NCBI GenBank assembly: GCA_002811675.1
Contig: PDIM01010319.1
Span: 23,182 to 48,687 of the forward strand
DNA from: Ichthyosporea sp. XGB-2017a
Lineage: Eukaryota > Opisthokonta > Ichthyosporea
DNA length: 25,506 bases
Direction: 5' to 3'
Below the pieces are notes generated by a model. The model was not told where the DNA came from, did no database searches, and saw only the letters and a list, made by a program, of their open reading frames with translations. Position numbers and translations under genes: made by a program. This document shows positions 25,383-25,506 of the stretch, in pieces. Within the stretch, counting starts at the first letter, position 1. Every line of letters begins with the position of its first letter.

Positions 25383-25506
25383 ATTTTTCTTTTTGGCTAC
25401 TGATTTAATATCACTTCAACTCGGCAACACACTCAGGATTGAACACAATCAACACAAATCCACTGACTGCAAATATTTCACCAAATCAACACCTTGAAAC
25501 AAAAAA
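25383..25506 (-). promoter_or_regulatory. PSMD1 upstream region (partial)
   Basis: The last 124 bases of the window lie upstream of the PSMD1 start codon. They are A/T-rich on the coding strand and presumably hold leader or promoter DNA. No TATA box or proteasome-associated control element was recognised. Confidence 0.35.

Noticed and set aside
1-25506. CRISPR array, insertion sequence or retroelement
   Set aside because: I saw no regularly spaced repeats, transposase, integrase or reverse transcriptase on either strand.

Overview
This window is nuclear DNA from a unicellular eukaryote with a compact, intron-poor genome. The evidence is two spliceosomal introns with GT-AG ends and a TACTAAC-type branch site in the proteasome gene, two Pol III tRNA genes, TATA boxes, AATAAA signals and eukaryote-only proteins (PAT1, RPB5, PSMD1/Rpn2). 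A mitochondrial-type HslU argues against an animal or a fungus and fits several protist groups (stramenopiles, amoebozoans, excavates and others). I cannot place the lineage further from this sequence alone.

Layout. Left arm (1-5518): PAT1 (mRNA decapping activator, +) and RPB5 (shared RNA polymerase subunit, +), then an unrecognised 352-residue protein with an N-myristoylation-like start (-). Middle (5519-11862): about 6.3 kb with few genes, carrying tandem tRNA-Phe(GAA) and tRNA-Thr(CGT), two small divergently arranged ORFs that appear to be paralogues of each other (7304-7495 - and 10271-10531 +), one further small ORF (9349-9660 -), and promoter-like clusters of CRE (TGACGTCA), CCAAT and CTAACTAACC motifs. 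Right arm (11863-25506), densely packed: an MFS transporter (+), mitochondrial HslU (-), a histidinol-phosphatase of the fungal HIS2 type (+), a secreted ADGF/ADA2-type adenosine deaminase (-), a second MFS transporter paralogous to the first (+), and the 26S proteasome subunit PSMD1/Rpn2 in three exons (-).

Genes alternate in strand, giving convergent pairs with very short 3' spacing (MFS1/HslU, HIS2/ADGF, MFS2/PSMD1) and divergent pairs with shared promoters (HslU/HIS2, ADGF/MFS2). No operon or metabolic cluster is evident. HslU and PSMD1 are both protein-degradation ATPase or scaffold components, but of different compartments.

The points most worth a second look are: the HslU homologue, which keeps its HslV-docking tail and nucleotide-sensing residues but has lost the GYVG pore loop and carries Glu-Glu in Walker B; the previously unrecognised small-protein pair, with matching TATA-to-ATG and stop-to-AATAAA geometry; the shared CRE/CCAAT modules; and a cluster of perfect palindromes between the ADGF and MFS2 genes. 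Several long open frames in the window start only at GTG or TTG. I moved those starts to the first in-frame ATG or, for PSMD1, to spliced exons.
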